Shown one piece after another: positions 1 to 9,176 of a DNA stretch of 64,000 nucleotides. The first letter of the stretch is position 1. Each line of letters opens with the position of its first letter. Both the position numbers and the translations under genes were made by a program. Source of the DNA: Amycolatopsis taiwanensis DSM 45107 (GTDB taxonomy: Bacteria > Actinomycetota > Actinomycetes > Mycobacteriales > Pseudonocardiaceae); NCBI RefSeq assembly GCF_000519205.1, contig NZ_JAFB01000003.1, positions 435,118 to 499,117 on the forward strand, written 5' to 3'. Below the pieces are notes generated by a model. It had not been told where the DNA came from. It was given only the letters and a program-made list of their open reading frames with translations, and ran no database searches.

Positions 1-782
1 CGCTCATCCCCGGGCGCCCGGCGCCGAAGCTCATCTCCGCCGAGCACGTCGCGAGCATGAAGGCCGGCAGCGTGATCGTCGACATGGCCGCCGCACAGGG
101 CGGCAACGTCGAGGGATCGGTGGCGGGTGAGGTGGTGGTCACCGCCAACGGCGTCACGATCATCGGCTACACGGATCTCGCCGGCCGCCTGCCCGCCCAG
201 GCATCGCAGCTCTACGGCACCAACCTGGTGAACCTGATGAAGCTGCTCACGCCGGGCAAGAACGGCCAGCTCACGCTCGACCTCGAGGACGTCGTGCAGC
301 GGTCGATCACCGTGGTGCACAACGGCGAAAAGCTGTGGCCGCCACCGCCGGTGCAGGTCTCCGCCGCGCCGGCGGCGCCGCCCCCGGCCGCCGCGCCCGC
401 GGCGGGCAACGGCAGTGTCAGTGGGAAGCGCACCCTCACCCCGGCCCGCGCCTACGCGATCACCGGCCTCGCGGTCTCGGTCCTGTTCCTGCTCACCGCG
501 TTCGCACCCGGCCAGCTGCTCGGGAACTTCACCGTGTTCGTGCTGGCCGTCGTCATCGGCTATTACGTGATCGGGAAGGTGCACCACGCCCTGCACACCC
601 CGCTGATGTCGGTGACGAACGCGATCTCCGGGATCGTGATCGTCGGCGCGCTGCTGCAGATCGGCCACGAGCACACCGCGGTGACCGTGCTGGCCGCCAT
701 CGCGATCTTTTTGGCCAGCATCAACGTCTTCGGCGGCTTCGCCGTCACCCGCCGCATGCTCGGCATGTTCTCGAGGAGCTGA
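1..782 (+). CDS. pntA: NAD(P) transhydrogenase subunit alpha, 5' end missing
   Basis: Proton-translocating transhydrogenase alpha subunit, which binds NAD(H) and carries part of the membrane domain. The frame is already open at base 3 and reads LIPGRPAPKLISAEHVASM, then KAGSVIVDMAAAQGGNVEGS, the end of the NAD-binding domain, so the start lies upstream of the window and the ATG at 57 is internal. A Pro/Ala-rich linker (about 96-120 residues after that ATG) leads to three or four hydrophobic segments. The nucleotide-binding and membrane parts are therefore fused, as in E. coli PntA. The gene ends three bases before pntB, so the two are co-transcribed. Family call is firm. Confidence 0.95.
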   Translation, partial: LIPGRPAPKLISAEHVASMKAGSVIVDMAAAQGGNVEGSVAGEVVVTANGVTIIGYTDLAGRLPAQASQLYGTNLVNLMKLLTPGKNGQLTLDLEDVVQRSITVVHNGEKLWPPPPVQVSAAPAAPPPAAAPAAGNGSVSGKRTLTPARAYAITGLAVSVLFLLTAFAPGQLLGNFTVFVLAVVIGYYVIGKVHHALHTPLMSVTNAISGIVIVGALLQIGHEHTAVTVLAAIAIFLASINVFGGFAVTRRMLGMFSRS

Positions 783-785
783 CCC

Positions 786-2234
786 ATGAGCGCCGCCGCT
801 TCCGCAGCGTATGTCGTTGCGGCCCTGCTGTTCATCCTCAGCCTGGCCGGACTGTCCAAACACGAGACTTCCCGCTCCGGGGTGGGCTTCGGGATCGCCG
901 GCATGGCGATCGCGCTGGCCGCGACGATCGGGGTGGCCGTGCAGAGCATCCAGGCCGCCAGCATCACCCTGATGGTCGTCGCGATGGCCGCGGGGGCCGT
1001 GATCGGTCTCCTGCGCGCCAGGCGGGTCGAGATGACCGGGATGCCCGAGCTGATCGCGTTGCTGCACAGCTTCGTCGGCCTCGCCGCGGTGCTGGTCGGC
1101 TGGAACGGTTACCTCGACGTGGAGGCCCAGCCAGGCCAGACGGAGATCTCCGGGTCGCTGCTGGGCATCCACCACGCGGAGGTGTTCATCGGGATCTTCA
1201 TCGGCGCGGTCACCTTCACCGGCTCGATCGTCGCCTACCTGAAGCTGTCCGCCAAGATCAACAGCCGCCCGCTGATGCTGCCCGGCAAGAACCTGCTCAA
1301 CCTCGGCGCGCTCGCCGCGTTCGTGGTCCTGACCGTCGCGTTCGTCATCCAGCCGGGCCTAGGCCTGCTCATCGCGGTGACCGCGGTGGCCGCCGCGCTC
1401 GGGGTGCACCTGGTGGCCTCGATCGGCGGTGGCGACATGCCGGTGGTCGTGTCGATGCTCAACAGCTACTCCGGCTGGGCAGCCGCGGCGTCGGGCTTCC
1501 TGCTCGACAACAACCTCCTGATCGTGACGGGGGCGCTCGTCGGGTCGTCCGGTGCCTACCTGTCCTACATCATGTGCCAGGCCATGAACCGCTCGTTCAT
1601 CTCGGTCATCGCGGGCGGGTTCGGGATCGAGGCGCCCGCCGGTGACGGCCCCGACTACGGCCAGCACCGCGAGATCACCGCCGAGGAGACCGCCGGACTT
1701 CTGCGCGACGCCGGCAGCGTCGTCATCACCCCCGGCTACGGTATGGCCGTCGCACAGGCCCAGTACCCGGTCGCCGAACTGACCCGCACGCTGCGCGAGC
1801 GCGGCGTGCAGGTGCGCTTCGGCATCCACCCGGTGGCCGGCCGCCTGCCCGGGCACATGAACGTCCTGCTCGCCGAGGCGAAGGTGCCCTACGACATCGT
1901 CCTGGAAATGGACGAGATCAACGACGACTTCGCCAGCACGTCGGTGGTGCTGGTCATCGGCGCCAACGACACCGTCAACCCCGCCGCCGCCGAGGACCCG
2001 TCCAGCCCGATCGCCGGCATGCCGGTCCTGCGGGTGTGGGAAAGCGAGAACGTGGTGGTGTTCAAGCGTTCCATGGCGGCGGGTTACGCCGGTGTGCAGA
2101 ATCCCCTGTTCTTCCGGGAGAACACCCAGATGCTGTTCGGCGACGCGAAGGAGCGCGTGGAGGACATCCTCCGCGTCCTCGCCGCGGACCAGCCCAGCCG
2201 CGGGGCCTCCCTGTCGGCCGCCGGACGCGCATGA
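786..2234 (+). CDS. pntB: NAD(P) transhydrogenase subunit beta
   Basis: Membrane and NADP(H)-binding subunit of the proton-translocating transhydrogenase, 482 residues, the usual family length. About nine hydrophobic segments fill residues 1-290. The C-terminal NADP domain starts near [15 protein letters not shown] and contains the expected [19 protein letters not shown] and ANDTVNPAA stretches. The start is the ATG three bases after pntA. With PntA it exchanges hydride between NADH and NADP+ at the cost of proton motive force, supplying NADPH. The stop codon lies inside a long inverted repeat that probably ends the transcript. Confidence 0.96.
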   Translation: MSAAASAAYVVAALLFILSLAGLSKHETSRSGVGFGIAGMAIALAATIGVAVQSIQAASITLMVVAMAAGAVIGLLRARRVEMTGMPELIALLHSFVGLAAVLVGWNGYLDVEAQPGQTEISGSLLGIHHAEVFIGIFIGAVTFTGSIVAYLKLSAKINSRPLMLPGKNLLNLGALAAFVVLTVAFVIQPGLGLLIAVTAVAAALGVHLVASIGGGDMPVVVSMLNSYSGWAAAASGFLLDNNLLIVTGALVGSSGAYLSYIMCQAMNRSFISVIAGGFGIEAPAGDGPDYGQHREITAEETAGLLRDAGSVVITPGYGMAVAQAQYPVAELTRTLRERGVQVRFGIHPVAGRLPGHMNVLLAEAKVPYDIVLEMDEINDDFASTSVVLVIGANDTVNPAAAEDPSSPIAGMPVLRVWESENVVVFKRSMAAGYAGVQNPLFFRENTQMLFGDAKERVEDILRVLAADQPSRGASLSAAGRA

Positions 2235-2279
2235 GTGACCCGTTCGTGCCGAATTTCGACAGTAACGAGTCACTCATGC
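2229..2279. terminator. Inverted repeat overlapping the pntB stop codon, likely terminator
   Basis: Two 16-base arms, GCATGAGTGACCCGTT (2229-2244) and AACGAGTCACTCATGC (2264-2279), pair with one mismatch around a 19-base loop. The first arm contains the pntB stop TGA. There is no T-run, as is common in actinomycetes. The pntB gene converges here on the amidohydrolase, so it could serve both strands. Confidence 0.6.
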
Positions 2280-2310
2280 CAAAAACGCGCGCGTGTCCCC
2301 GGCCCAGGCT

Positions 2311-2350
2311 CACGAGTTCCGGGTTCGGGCACGCGAGTTCCGGGTTCGGC
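2311..2350. repeat. Two copies of the 21-bp GAGTTCCGGGTTCGGG repeat
   Basis: GAGTTCCGGGTTCGG occurs at 2314 and again exactly 21 bases later at 2335. The unit matches that of the longer arrays at 9915-10124 and 13330-13537. It lies directly beyond the 3' end of the amidohydrolase gene. Confidence 0.6.
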
Positions 2351-2352
2351 TA

Positions 2353-3822
2353 TCACTCCGTGTGCTGCACGGCGACGCCCTCGCCGCGGTACTCGCTGTA
2401 GGTGTAGGGGTTGGCGATCACATTGGTTTCCGGAATCTCCGGTTCCATGGCCTGCTGCCAGGCTTGTTCACCCATCTCCTTGCGCGCGTGCTCGACCGTC
2501 GCCTCCACCGGCCCACGAGCCCGGTCGAGATCGATCCCGACCAGCTCGTGGCGGTACTTCACGACCTTCCCGTTGACCAGCACCGTGTGCACGTCCCCGC
2601 GGCCGGCCTGGTAAACGACGTGACCGTAGGGGTGCAGGATCGGGAACATCACCGGGGAGCGGTCGTTGTGGATCAGCACCAGGTCGGCCTGCTTGCCCGG
2701 GGTCAGCGAGCCGATCTTCTCGTCGAGACCGAGCGCGCGGGCACCGCCGATCGTCGCCCACTCGACCACGTCGCGGGACCGGAGTTTGTTGTGTACCACG
2801 GTTTCGCCCGCGCCGTGTGCTTCAAGATGCTCGCGTGAACGGTCCGCCGACAGCGTGGCCCGCATGGCCGAGAAGAGATCGCCGCTCCACCACACGCTGG
2901 TGTCCATGGACAGCGACACTTCGATCCCGTGACGGCGCAGCTGCCAGGTGGGCGGGTAGCCCTGGCCCGCGCTCTGCTCGCTTTCCGTGGAGACCGACAC
3001 GGTGCCGCCGGAAGCTGCGATCCGCTGATAGGAGTCCTCGCTGAGCGTCGCGGCGTGCACGTAGGTGACATTCGACTTCATGAAGCCGTGCTCCCACATC
3101 AGCCGGATGCCGTTGTCGTTCGTCGCGCCCCACACGCCGGCATGCGTGGTGACCCGCAGGTCGAGCTCGCGCGCGGCCTCGAACGCGCCCTTCTCCGGGA
3201 ATTCCTCGTCTCCGGTGACGTCGAAGGCCAGCTGCAGCCCGAGCATGTCGTCGCGAGTGGCGAAATGACGGTCCACAAAGGACCGAAATCCGGCCGAGTT
3301 GGCCCATTCCCATGGTGCGCCGAGCAGATTGCCGTAGGCCAGCACGAACCGGCCGGGCACCGCGCGCAGGGCCTCGACAGCGGCATCGCCGTGCTCGGGG
3401 GTCTGCAGTCCGTGGGACCAGTCCACCGTGGTCGTGACGCCCGCGTCGAGGGCCTCGATCGCAGAAAGCAGGTTCCCCGCGTATATGTCCTCCGGCCGGA
3501 AGATCTTGCCCCAGTTGAGGTAATAGAAGACGAAGTACTGGGAAAGCGTCCAGTCGGCGCCGAGCCCGCGCAGCGCGGTCTGCCACATGTGCCGGTGCGT
3601 GTCGACCATGCCCGGCATCAGGATTCCGCCGGTCGCGTCGATCACGACCGCGCTTTCCGGCGCTTCGATCCCCTGTCCCACACGCTCGATGCGTTCGCCT
3701 TGGACAAGCACGTCTCCGCCGTTCAGCACACCGATCGCCGGATCCATGGACAGCACGGTCGCATTGCGGAACAGGATCGGGCGCTCGGGCGTGAAGTCGG
3801 CACCCCGCGGCTCATTGCTCAT
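2353..3822 (-). CDS. Amidohydrolase/deaminase of the AtzA-TrzN-MtaD type
   Basis: Metal-dependent hydrolase of the amidohydrolase superfamily, 489 residues. Visible metal-site motifs are VDTHRHM (H-x-H after strand 1), HAGVW, HAATLSEDSY and SMDTSVWW (the strand 8 Asp). The C-terminal GKQADLVLI belongs to the small beta domain. Members deaminate or dechlorinate N-heterocycles (chlorohydrolases, cytosine or S-adenosylhomocysteine deaminases); the substrate cannot be told from the motifs. The ATG at 3822 was chosen because GAGGTG lies 7 bases upstream; a longer frame reaches 3924 but would cover the upstream operator. The promoter region holds two CGGAC-N4-GTCCG palindromes, so repression by a dimeric regulator is likely. 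Confidence 0.8.
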   Translation of the reverse strand: MSNEPRGADFTPERPILFRNATVLSMDPAIGVLNGGDVLVQGERIERVGQGIEAPESAVVIDATGGILMPGMVDTHRHMWQTALRGLGADWTLSQYFVFYYLNWGKIFRPEDIYAGNLLSAIEALDAGVTTTVDWSHGLQTPEHGDAAVEALRAVPGRFVLAYGNLLGAPWEWANSAGFRSFVDRHFATRDDMLGLQLAFDVTGDEEFPEKGAFEAARELDLRVTTHAGVWGATNDNGIRLMWEHGFMKSNVTYVHAATLSEDSYQRIAASGGTVSVSTESEQSAGQGYPPTWQLRRHGIEVSLSMDTSVWWSGDLFSAMRATLSADRSREHLEAHGAGETVVHNKLRSRDVVEWATIGGARALGLDEKIGSLTPGKQADLVLIHNDRSPVMFPILHPYGHVVYQAGRGDVHTVLVNGKVVKYRHELVGIDLDRARGPVEATVEHARKEMGEQAWQQAMEPEIPETNVIANPYTYSEYRGEGVAVQHTE

Positions 3823-3844
3823 GTGGTCACCTCGTCGTGGCCAA

Positions 3845-3858
3845 CGGACATATGTCCG
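3845..3858. promoter_or_regulatory. Perfect palindrome CGGACATATGTCCG, operator candidate 1
   Basis: A 14-bp perfect palindrome 23 bases upstream of the amidohydrolase start codon. The half-site CGGAC is repeated in a second palindrome about 120 bases away (3966-3979). TetR- and GntR-type dimers often use such sites; no adjacent regulator gene is present. Confidence 0.5.
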
Positions 3859-3965
3859 CTGTACGGTCGCCTGTGCTGCGTGACGATGCTCTGACGGTTG
3901 CGGAATGTCAAGTCCTCGTGTCAAAGCCGTTAACAGCTACCCAATGCCGGGACGACGAAGGCTTA

Positions 3966-3979
3966 CGGACGAATGTCCG
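3966..3979. promoter_or_regulatory. Near-palindrome CGGACGAATGTCCG, operator candidate 2
   Basis: Same CGGAC-N4-GTCCG architecture as the site at 3845-3858, with an asymmetric centre. It lies in the 359-bp divergent spacer (3823-4181) between the amidohydrolase and the small membrane-protein gene. Apart from these two sites the spacer shows only an AT-richer stretch near 4110-4145 that could hold a promoter for the rightward genes. Confidence 0.45.
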
Positions 3980-4181
3980 CATCACGGTTGAGCTGAACAG
4001 GCCACCGCTTGAGCGGGGCACGGGACAAGGTAGACGCCACCGGGGGGCACCGGTGGACCGGAGGCCGGCAGGCCATCGTTGGACCGAAAGACGCAAGCAC
4101 GAATACGCTTAATTGTTCAGTTGATATTGGACCGAACGTAGCATTGGAGAATCGCGAGAGTCACGGACGAGGAGAGCGCCG

Positions 4182-4535
4182 ATGCCCACCAAGGCCAGAA
4201 CCCGGCAGCCGGCGACCGAAGCGCGGAGGACCCGGGAACGCGAGACACCGCGCACCGCGAAGGTCGACCTGCCGTTCGTCACCGCCGAGTTCCGTGTTCC
4301 ACAGCTACCGAACCGGGAGGACATGGCCGAGACCGCGCGATCGCTGATGCCGTCCGCGCGGGAGGCCGCCTACTACGGCGGTCTCATGCTGCTGGCCGCC
4401 TTCGAGATGATCGAGTGGCCGGTGGCCGCCGCGATCGGCGTCGGTGCCGCCGTGCTGGGCCGCGGCCACGACCGCGGCGAGCGCGAGGAGCACGAAGCGG
4501 CGGCACACGCCCGCGTGCCCACACCACGGCAGTAG
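4182..4535 (+). CDS. Small membrane protein paired with the CtpI-like ATPase
   Basis: A 117-residue protein of no recognised family. A basic, Thr/Arg-rich N-terminus (1-45) is followed by one or two hydrophobic stretches (about 66-95, YYGGLMLLAAFEMIEWPVAA) and a charged tail. GAGGAG lies 8 bases before the ATG. It ends three bases before the P-type ATPase gene, so the two are an operon and this may be an accessory subunit or anchor of the pump. That role is inferred only from position. Confidence 0.7.
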   Translation: MPTKARTRQPATEARRTRERETPRTAKVDLPFVTAEFRVPQLPNREDMAETARSLMPSAREAAYYGGLMLLAAFEMIEWPVAAAIGVGAAVLGRGHDRGEREEHEAAAHARVPTPRQ

Positions 4536-4538
4536 TCG

Positions 4539-7500
4539 ATGGCGCTCCCGGCTCTCACGGGCATGCTGACGGCTGTCACGCGGCTCGCCAAGCCCGTCAC
4601 CGACACGCTCGGCGCGGTCCTGGGCGCGTCGACCGGGCGCCGGATGCGGACGGCCGGCGACCGGCTGGACGTCGAGGTCCGCGGCGTGCACCGGCCCGGA
4701 ACCGAGGAAGCCGTCGAGGCGCTGCGGCAGCGGTTGCTCGCGCTCGACGGCGTGAGCGCGGTGGAAGTCAACGGGCACTGGGGCCGCGCGGTGATCACCC
4801 GTGACCCCGAGGTGACCGACTCGCGGGACATCGTCGACGTGGTGACGGCCCTCGAGCAGGAGTGGGACCTGGCCCGCTACGGACAGGCGCCCGCCAGCGC
4901 CCGCCATCCGGCGAATTCCGGCCCGGCGATCCGGGAACTGGCCGCGCTCGGGATCAGCCTCGCCGGCGCCGGCTACACGGTCGCGACGCGGGCCCTGCCC
5001 GGGCGCCTGCCGACGGTATGGCCGTCGCTGTTTTCCCTGGCGGAGTCGTCACCGCGGATTCGCGCCATCGTCGCGCGACAACTGGGCCGTCCGGTGGCCG
5101 ACACGATCTTCGCCATCGGTGGCGCGACCGGCCAAGCGCTCGCGCGCAGCCCGCTGGGGCTGCTGACCCATACGACGCGCCGGTTGTTGCAGCACCGCGA
5201 GGTGACGGCACGGCAACAAGCCTGGCAGCACTGGGAAAGCACGACCGCCGGGCGGCCGGGACTGCACGAAGCCGCAGCGCTGGAGAGCCCGCCGCGCCCC
5301 ACCGCGCTGCCCGCCGGTCCCATCGAAAGGCTGGCCGACATCTCGGTAGCCGCCGCGCTCGCCGGTTTCGCGACGGCGCTGGTGGCGACCCGTAACTCCG
5401 ATCGCGCCACGGCGCTCCTGACATCCGGTACACCGCGCGCGGCATTCGTCGGACGAGAAGCCTTCGCCAGCCAACTCGACACGCACTTTTCCCGGGCGGG
5501 CAGCCTGGTGCTCGAACCCGACGCGCTGCGCCGCCTGGATCGCGTCGACACCGTCGTGCTCGACGGGTCGATCCTGACGACCGGACGATACATTGTGGAC
5601 AGTGTGGCGCCGGTCGGGAAGAAGCTGGGAGAAACGGAACTGTCGCAGCGGGCCCATGATCTGCTCGATACCCGGCATCCCAAGGTCTCCCGGGAACGCG
5701 ATGGCTGGGTACTCGCTCCGGTCAACGGCGCCTCCCCCGCCCACGTCCGGCGCCGCGCGCAGCAACTGTCTATTTCGGACAATGTGATGCTGGCGCTACA
5801 GAGCGGGAACCGGGCCGTCGGGCTCGTCCGGGTCGTGCCGGAGATCGACCCGATGGCCGAGGCACTTCTCGACGCGGCACGCCAGGCCGGGCCGGTGCTG
5901 CTGGCCGGTGGCCGGCCAGGGCTGCGCGAGCGGCTGCCCGCCGACGGCGCGGTGGCCGGGGGCCACCGCCTGCCGGAGGTGGTTCGCGGGTTGCAGGCCC
6001 AGGGGCGGGTCGTCGCGGTGGTCAGCCGGCAGCGTGCCGCGCTGGCCGCGGCGGATGTCGGCCTGGCCGTGCACGGCCCGGGTGGCACCGTGCCGTGGGA
6101 CGCCCACGTCGTCTGCCCGGACGCCGGCCAGGTGGCCCTGCTTCTTTCGGCAGCGGGCGTCGCCCGCCGGACCTCCACCGACGTGGCTCGCGTGTGCATC
6201 GCGGGATCGGTGATCGGCGCGCTGCTGGGCGGGCTCGGGCCGGCCGCGGGGGCGACCACGCGGGCCTCGGTGCCCGTCCACCTCGGCGGGATGCTGGCGA
6301 TCGCACTGGGGGCGTGGCGTGCCGTCACGGCGGGCACGCGCCCGGCGCCACAGCCCGTCGATCGCACGCCATGGCACGAGATGTCGCCACGCGCCGTGCT
6401 GGCGCTGCTGTCCAGTTCCCGCGACGGGCTCACGGAAGCGGAGTCCGCGCGCCGGCACGGCCGGAGCGCGGAACCCGAAGACGTCGGCGAAACCGGCCTC
6501 GTGCAGGCGTCGGCCGACGAGCTCGCGAACCCGCTGACCCCGGCGCTGGCCGCCGGCGCCGGCATATCGGCGAGCCTCGGTTCGATCACCGACGCCCTGC
6601 TGATCACCGGCGTGCTCGCGCTGAACGGGTTGATCGGCGGGGCACAGCGGGTCGGCGCCAACCGGGAACTGCGCCGGTTGCTGGAAACCAGTTCGGCGCC
6701 GGTCCGGTTGCGCCGCGAAGGTGTGGTGCGCGAGGCGCGGGCCGCCGACCTCGCCCCGGGTGACGTGATCGAGTTGCGGGCGGGCGACGCCGTGCCCGCC
6801 GACTGCCGGCTCATGGAGGCCACCGGGCTGGAGGTGGACGAGTCCAGTCTGACCGGCGAGTCGCAACTGGTGGTCAAGACCGCGCAGGCCACGAGCGCGG
6901 ACGAGGTCGCCGACCGGGTGTCCATGATCTACCAGGGAACGGTCGTCGCGTCCGGCCACGCCGTGGCCGTGGTCGTGGTGACCGGGGAACGCACCGAGGC
7001 CGCCCGCGGCGCGCGAACGACCGGCGAAGCGCCCCGGACCGGCGTCGAAGCGCGCCTGCGTGAGCTGGCCGGCCGCACCCTGCCGATCGCCGCCGTCGCC
7101 GGGGCGTTGCTGATGGGTGTGGACCTGTTGCGCGGACGTGGTCTGGGCAAGGCACTGAGCCAGTCGGTCGGTCTCGCCGTCGCCGCGGTCCCGGAGGGTT
7201 TGCCGTTCGTCGCCACCGTCGCCGAACTGGCGTCGGCGCGGCGGCTGTCCCACCAGGGTGTCCTGGTGCGCAGCGCCAGCACCATCGAGGCACTCGGCCG
7301 GGTCGGCGTGTTGTGTTTCGACAAGACCGGGACCCTGACCGAGGGCCGGATCGGCCTGCGGAGGGTGTCGGACGGCGCCGTCGAATCGAGGATCACGAAC
7401 CTCACGCCCGCGCTCGAAGCGGTACTCGCCACGGCGGTGCGGGCGAGCCCGTGGCAGGAGTCCGACGCCCGCGTGCCGCATCCGACCGACCGCGCCGTGC

Positions 7501-8912
7501 TCGAAGGGGCGCGCGAGCTGGGCATCACCGCCGGGCACGGCATGCAGGACCTGCAGTGGATCACCGAGATCGCCTTCGAACCGGCGCGCGGCTACCACGC
7601 GACGTTGATGCGGCACGCGGACGGATTCCTGCTCAGCGCCAAGGGAGCCCCGGAGATCATGCTCGGCCGGTGCGTGCGCTGGCAGCGCCCGGACGGGTAC
7701 CACCCGTTCAACGCGGACGCGCTGCGGCAGGTGGAGGGGCAGATCGAACGGCTGGCCAGCCGCGGCTACCGGGTGCTCGCAGTGGCCGAACGCAGCGCGT
7801 CGGACCGGGCCGAGCTCGATGACGAGCGGGTTCAGCGCCTCGACTTCCGCGGCCTGGTCGCGCTCGCGGACCGGGTCCGGCCCACCGCGGCCGCCGCGGT
7901 GGACCGGCTCAGGCGGGCCGGCGTCGACGTGGTGATGGTGACCGGCGACCATCCCGGCACCGCGGCGGCGATCGGCGCCGAACTCGACATGATCGACGGC
8001 CGGGGGGTGCTCACCGGAGCCGAGCTGGACTCGCTCGACGAGCGGGCACTCGCCGAGGTGTTGCCCGAGATCGGCGTGTTCGCCCGGGTCAGCCCGACAC
8101 AGAAGGCCAGCCTGGTGCGCCAGTTGCGCAAGGCCGGCCGGGTGGTCGCGATGACCGGGGACGGGGCCAACGACGCGCCCGCCATCCGGCTCGCCCACGT
8201 GGGCATCGCGCTCGGCTCGCGCGCCACGCCCGCCGCGCGCGAGGCCGCCGACCTCGTCGTCACCGACGACCGGATCGAGACGATCACCGCCGCGCTCCTC
8301 GAGGGCCGGGCGATGTGGTCGTCGGTGCGCGACGCGGTCGGAATCCTGCTCGGCGGCAACCTCGGCGAGATCGCCTTCACGCTCCTCTCGGGCCTGTTCG
8401 GCACCAGCGACACGCTCAACGCCCGCCAGTTGCTGCTGGTCAACCTGCTCACCGACGTCCTCCCGGCGATGGCCGTCGCCGTGCGTCCGCCACCCGACGT
8501 GACCGCGGACGAACTGCTCGAGGAAGGGCCGGAAGCCTCGCTGGGCGGCGCGATGCTGCACGACATCTACCGGCGCGCCGCGGTCACCGCGGGTGCCGCG
8601 ACGGCCGGCTGGATGCTGGCCCGGCCGGCCTCCACCCCGGGCCAGGCGAGCACCACCGCACTCGTCTCGCTGGTCGGCGGCCAGCTCGCCCAGACGATCG
8701 CGATCCGCGGGCGCACTCCCCTCGTGGTCGGCGCCGGGCTCGCCTCGCTCGTGGTTCTGGGCACGGTGGTGCAGGTGCCCGGGCTGAGCCAGTTCTTCGG
8801 CTGCCGCCCCCTGCTGCCGCACCAGTGGGCCATCGCCGCCGGCGCGTCCGGCGCCGCGGGCGGCGCGGAACTGCTGTGGCGGGTCCCGTTCCGGAAAATG
8901 ATCTCCCGGTAA
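4539..8912 (+). CDS. ctpI: CtpI-like cation-transporting P-type ATPase with a degenerate first half
   Basis: Very long (1457 residues) P-type ATPase resembling mycobacterial CtpI. The active half (about 600-1457) has TGES (772-775), a PEGLP membrane motif, the phosphorylation site DKTGTLTEG (Asp928) and MTGDGANDAP (about 1205-1213), so it should hydrolyse ATP and move a cation; the ion is unknown. The N-terminal half starts with a ferredoxin-like segment (about 45-105) and then looks like a second, dead copy of the catalytic core: LRRLDRVDTVVLDGSILT (Asp342) replaces the DKTGTLT region, and GRVVAVVSRQRAALAAADVG (from about 490) replaces the TGDGxND hinge. See findings. Translated together with the small gene before it. 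Confidence 0.88.
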   Translation: MALPALTGMLTAVTRLAKPVTDTLGAVLGASTGRRMRTAGDRLDVEVRGVHRPGTEEAVEALRQRLLALDGVSAVEVNGHWGRAVITRDPEVTDSRDIVDVVTALEQEWDLARYGQAPASARHPANSGPAIRELAALGISLAGAGYTVATRALPGRLPTVWPSLFSLAESSPRIRAIVARQLGRPVADTIFAIGGATGQALARSPLGLLTHTTRRLLQHREVTARQQAWQHWESTTAGRPGLHEAAALESPPRPTALPAGPIERLADISVAAALAGFATALVATRNSDRATALLTSGTPRAAFVGREAFASQLDTHFSRAGSLVLEPDALRRLDRVDTVVLDGSILTTGRYIVDSVAPVGKKLGETELSQRAHDLLDTRHPKVSRERDGWVLAPVNGASPAHVRRRAQQLSISDNVMLALQSGNRAVGLVRVVPEIDPMAEALLDAARQAGPVLLAGGRPGLRERLPADGAVAGGHRLPEVVRGLQAQGRVVAVVSRQRAALAAADVGLAVHGPGGTVPWDAHVVCPDAGQVALLLSAAGVARRTSTDVARVCIAGSVIGALLGGLGPAAGATTRASVPVHLGGMLAIALGAWRAVTAGTRPAPQPVDRTPWHEMSPRAVLALLSSSRDGLTEAESARRHGRSAEPEDVGETGLVQASADELANPLTPALAAGAGISASLGSITDALLITGVLALNGLIGGAQRVGANRELRRLLETSSAPVRLRREGVVREARAADLAPGDVIELRAGDAVPADCRLMEATGLEVDESSLTGESQLVVKTAQATSADEVADRVSMIYQGTVVASGHAVAVVVVTGERTEAARGARTTGEAPRTGVEARLRELAGRTLPIAAVAGALLMGVDLLRGRGLGKALSQSVGLAVAAVPEGLPFVATVAELASARRLSHQGVLVRSASTIEALGRVGVLCFDKTGTLTEGRIGLRRVSDGAVESRITNLTPALEAVLATAVRASPWQESDARVPHPTDRAVLEGARELGITAGHGMQDLQWITEIAFEPARGYHATLMRHADGFLLSAKGAPEIMLGRCVRWQRPDGYHPFNADALRQVEGQIERLASRGYRVLAVAERSASDRAELDDERVQRLDFRGLVALADRVRPTAAAAVDRLRRAGVDVVMVTGDHPGTAAAIGAELDMIDGRGVLTGAELDSLDERALAEVLPEIGVFARVSPTQKASLVRQLRKAGRVVAMTGDGANDAPAIRLAHVGIALGSRATPAAREAADLVVTDDRIETITAALLEGRAMWSSVRDAVGILLGGNLGEIAFTLLSGLFGTSDTLNARQLLLVNLLTDVLPAMAVAVRPPPDVTADELLEEGPEASLGGAMLHDIYRRAAVTAGAATAGWMLARPASTPGQASTTALVSLVGGQLAQTIAIRGRTPLVVGAGLASLVVLGTVVQVPGLSQFFGCRPLLPHQWAIAAGASGAAGGAELLWRVPFRKMISR

Positions 8913-9021
8913 GCGGACATTCCTCCCGAGTTCACCTTCTCCTTACCTTTTCCCCGCCTGCACAACACGTACGTGCTCGACCCTGGCACCGTAGAAAGAC
9001 ATCGGAACAGGAGTGTTTTCC

Positions 9022-9147
9022 ATGCCTGAACTGTTCGCCACGGTCCTCGCCAGGGCGGGAATGCTGCTTCTCGAGGCCGTCATCGTGCGCGTGGTACAAC
9101 AGATCTTCGTGGCCTTCACCAAGCCCAGCGCCACCGCCGTCGCGTAA
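9022..9147 (+). CDS. Small hydrophobic peptide, 41 aa
   Basis: Short frame MPELFATVLARAGMLLLEAV... ending in TAA, with a CAGGAG ribosome site 8 bases before the ATG. The central part (residues 7-31) is hydrophobic and could be one membrane segment or an amphipathic helix. It lies 110 bases beyond the ATPase gene on the same strand and may be part of that transcript or separate. No family is recognised. Good ribosome site, GC-rich third positions and plausible composition make it more likely real than not. Confidence 0.5.
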   Translation: MPELFATVLARAGMLLLEAVIVRVVQQIFVAFTKPSATAVA

Positions 9148-9176
9148 CGCCCAGCGGCTGGTAACCGGCCCCGCCG

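Noticed and set aside
335..1645. Plus-strand frame of 436 codons across pntA/pntB
   Set aside because: It overlaps two clear transhydrogenase subunits in another frame and has Arg-rich shadow composition.
5796..8822. Open frame of 1008 codons on the minus strand
   Set aside because: It lies wholly opposite the P-type ATPase gene, has Arg/Gly/His-rich composition without motifs, and arises from GC-rich third positions.
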